NCBI GenBank assembly: GCA_900550185.1 | Contig: URRN01000025.1 | Coordinates: 1 to 15,811 of the forward strand | Origin: an uncultured Collinsella sp. | GTDB taxonomy: Bacteria; Actinomycetota; Coriobacteriia; Coriobacteriales; Coriobacteriaceae | Direction of reading: 5' to 3' | DNA length: 15,811 nt | Shown here: piece after piece, positions 14,000 to 15,811 of the stretch | Layout of the letters: every line of letters begins with the position of its first letter | Position numbering within the stretch: position 1 is the stretch's first letter | The notes under the pieces: generated by a model | The model's input: the letters and a program-made list of their open reading frames with translations, nothing else | Told to the model about the DNA's origin: nothing | The model's database searches: none | Program-made: the position numbers and the translations under genes

Positions 14000-15324
14000 G
14001 CCTGCAAACGAGGATTAAGGCTGCCGGCGCTGCAGCGGCGGCAGCGCCTGTAGATGCGGGGCGTCGCCGCGCGGTGAAACGACGCACCAAGCGCGCCGTG
14101 ATGGACCGCATGGGTTACGACGAAGTGGCGCGTATCAGTGCCTATATCGACCCGGCACTTGCCCGCTCGGAATTGCGTCCCGCGGTGGAGGCGGCGCTCA
14201 ATGTTGAGGAGCCGACCGATCTCGCGACGCCCGAGCGCGAGACCATCATCGACGAGATTTTGGATGACGTGGTGGGCCTGGGGCCGTTGCAGCCGCTCAT
14301 CGAGGACGACACCGTTACCGAGATCATGATCAACGGCTGCCGCTCGGCTTTCTTTGAACGCGGCGGCGTCTTGTACCCCATCGAGCATGCGTTTGAGGAT
14401 GATGAGCAGATCCGTGTGCTTATCGACCGCATCATCTCGCCACTTGGCCGCCGTATCGACGAGCGCAGCCCCATCGTCAACGCCCGCCTCAAAACGGGCT
14501 ATCGCGTCAACGCGGTGATTCCGCCTGTGGCGATTGACGGACCGATTCTCACCATCCGAAAGTTCTCGGACCGTATCTGCTCGCTGGACGAGCTCGTGGG
14601 GTTGGGATCGCTGCCGCTTTGGTATGCGCAGCTGCTGTCGTGTGCGGTGTCGCTGCGACAGGACCTGGCGGTTGCGGGAGGCACGGGATCTGGTAAGACC
14701 ACCCTGCTCAACGCGTTGTCATGTGAGATTTCCACCGGCGAGCGCATCGTGACGATCGAGGACTCTGCCGAGCTCAAGTTTGCGCATCATCCGCACGTGG
14801 TGCGCCTAGAGGCGCGCGAGGCTTCAATTGAAGGCGAGGGCGCGGTGACGATCCGCGACCTGGTAACTAATGCCCTGCGCATGCGCCCCGACCGCATCGT
14901 GGTGGGCGAGGTGCGCGGTGCCGAGTGCTGCGACATGTTGCAGGCCATGAACACGGGCCACGACGGGTCGCTCACCACACTTCATGCGGGTTCAGAACAG
15001 GAGACCGTGGTGCGTCTGACGTTGCTTGCACGTTATGGCATCGATCTGCCGAGCGAGCTCATCGAGGAGCAGATTGCCATGGCGCTCGACGGCATCGTGA
15101 TGTCCGAGCGCCACGCCGATGGCAGGCGCTTCGTCTCCTCGTATTCGGGGGTGCGTCGCGCCGCGTCGGGCGGCGTAGAGCTCGAGCGCTATGTGACTTT
15201 CGATGCCGCCGAGCGCACCTGGACGCTTGACCGCGAGCCGCCGTTTATCGCAGAAGGCCTGCGGTCGGGGACGCTCACACAAGAGGAGGTGGACGAATGG
15301 AGGTCGCTGTGCCCCTCGTCGTAG
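13996..15324 (+). CDS. tadA: Tad pilus assembly/secretion ATPase TadA (CpaF)
   Basis: TadA is the hexameric secretion ATPase that drives Tad pilus assembly at the cytoplasmic face. The 442-aa protein has an Ala/Arg-rich N-terminal region, an N-terminal domain with EIMINGCRSAFFERGG, and the C-terminal ATPase. Walker A is GGTGSGKT (228-235). The Asp box is TIEDSAELKF, Walker B is RIVVGEVRGAE with Glu305, and the His box region TGHDGSLTTLHAGS follows. These are the hallmarks of the CpaF/TadA branch of type II/IV secretion ATPases. The start ATG overlaps the tadZ stop by 4 nt (ATGA), and its end overlaps tadB by 28 nt, so the set is translationally coupled. The order cpaB, tadZ, tadA, tadB is the standard Tad core. 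Confidence 0.94.
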   Translation: MSLQTRIKAAGAAAAAAPVDAGRRRAVKRRTKRAVMDRMGYDEVARISAYIDPALARSELRPAVEAALNVEEPTDLATPERETIIDEILDDVVGLGPLQPLIEDDTVTEIMINGCRSAFFERGGVLYPIEHAFEDDEQIRVLIDRIISPLGRRIDERSPIVNARLKTGYRVNAVIPPVAIDGPILTIRKFSDRICSLDELVGLGSLPLWYAQLLSCAVSLRQDLAVAGGTGSGKTTLLNALSCEISTGERIVTIEDSAELKFAHHPHVVRLEAREASIEGEGAVTIRDLVTNALRMRPDRIVVGEVRGAECCDMLQAMNTGHDGSLTTLHAGSEQETVVRLTLLARYGIDLPSELIEEQIAMALDGIVMSERHADGRRFVSSYSGVRRAASGGVELERYVTFDAAERTWTLDREPPFIAEGLRSGTLTQEEVDEWRSLCPSS

Positions 15325-15811
15325 GGGGTTTGGCAGGGTTTTCTGTTGCGACGGCGTGCGGGGCGGAACCTCGTGTGCCGCAGGTGCCGCCGGCGGAGCT
15401 GGCGCGTCAGGCGCTCGAGACGGTGGCAGAGAGGCTGCCGCGTGAGCTGGTGGAAAACGATCTGCTGAAAAAGATCGCCCGTTCGTGGGCATCGCTGGCT
15501 CCGGCGCATCGCCTTGGCCTCGTGATCGAAGATGCTTCGGGGCGTTTGGCGTTTCTGCTGCTATCGAGCGGTATCTGCTGCGTTTTACTAACGATGGTGT
15601 CGTTATCGCCACTCGGATTTGCCTTGGGACTTGTTGCTCCGATTGCCGTTGGCGCCGCTCGGGACGGCTTTGAGAGCCGGCACGAGCAACACGATGCAGA
15701 AGAGGCAATGCCCGAGGCGTTTACCGCACTTTCCATGTCGCTTGCCTCGGGACATTCGCTGGCCCAGGGCATGCGCTTTGTGGGCGCTCATGCGCAAGAA
15801 CCGGTACATAC
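15297..15811 (+). CDS. tadB: Tad pilus inner-membrane platform protein TadB (5' part)
   Basis: This frame starts at ATG 15297 with a strong ribosome site, GAGGAGGTG (15283-15291), and remains open to the window edge: 171 codons, with no stop seen. The translation begins MEVAVPLVVGGLAG. Two adjacent membrane segments occupy about 84-122 (RLAFLLLSSGICC, then SPLGFALGLVAPIAVGAA), followed by the start of a type II secretion F (GspF-like) domain, EAMPEAFTALSMSLASGHS, then AQGMRFVG. That pattern is typical of TadB, which forms the inner-membrane platform with TadC. The gene overlaps tadA by 28 nt. The C-terminal half lies outside the window. Confidence 0.85.
   Translation, partial: MEVAVPLVVGGLAGFSVATACGAEPRVPQVPPAELARQALETVAERLPRELVENDLLKKIARSWASLAPAHRLGLVIEDASGRLAFLLLSSGICCVLLTMVSLSPLGFALGLVAPIAVGAARDGFESRHEQHDAEEAMPEAFTALSMSLASGHSLAQGMRFVGAHAQEPVH

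Overview
The window is about 15.8 kb of GC-rich, densely coded bacterial chromosome with strong Shine-Dalgarno sites and ATGA-type gene overlaps. Protein style and codon use point to an anaerobic, gut-type actinobacterium of the class Coriobacteriia. Collinsella is my best guess from general familiarity, but nothing here proves it. I see no insertion sequence, phage gene, tRNA, rRNA or CRISPR array.

Layout. (1) Positions 1-50 hold the last codons of an unidentified gene. (2) Positions 159-3010 carry a terminator hairpin, a promoter, a 28-bp palindrome that matches a NikR operator in arms and spacing, and a three-gene energy-coupling-factor (ECF) metal transporter. It consists of a fused NikM-NikN substrate component, the membrane T component NikQ and the ATPase NikO. 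The operator and the N-terminal Met-His plus His67 suggest the metal is nickel rather than cobalt. (3) Positions 3090-3938 encode a zinc-dependent phospholipase C-like protein. It converges on a minus-strand gene (3935-5008) for an AbiEi/DUF559-like protein with a Vsr-type nuclease fold; the two stop codons share one CTAG. A 128-bp inverted-repeat element (5060-5187) lies just upstream of the nuclease-like gene. (4) Pyruvate kinase (5430-6890, minus strand) has its own strong terminator and promoter. (5) A divergent P-type calcium-type ATPase (7333-10014) follows a structured leader whose Shine-Dalgarno site is paired and whose two hairpin loops are complementary over 7 nt. (6) A 91-nt imperfect palindrome and a terminator separate it from rsgA (10253-11437), the ribosome-assembly GTPase. 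(7) From 11691 to the right edge runs a Tad/Flp pilus operon: cpaB, tadZ/cpaE, tadA/cpaF and the start of tadB, with translational overlaps. A cluster of four CTGACC/GGTCAG motifs lies in its upstream region.

How they fit together. NikM-NikN, NikQ and NikO form one importer, probably repressed by NikR (not encoded here) when nickel is plentiful. The Tad genes form the cytoplasmic motor, polar-localisation and inner-membrane part of a type IVc pilus; prepilin, prepilin peptidase and the second platform protein would lie beyond the right edge. Pyruvate kinase, the ATPase and RsgA are housekeeping genes with independent promoters.

The most unusual non-coding observations are the ATPase leader with its possible kissing loops, the motif cluster before the pilus operon, the two large palindromes, and three places where a promoter -35 element appears to sit inside an upstream terminator. 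I found no clearly new multi-gene system.
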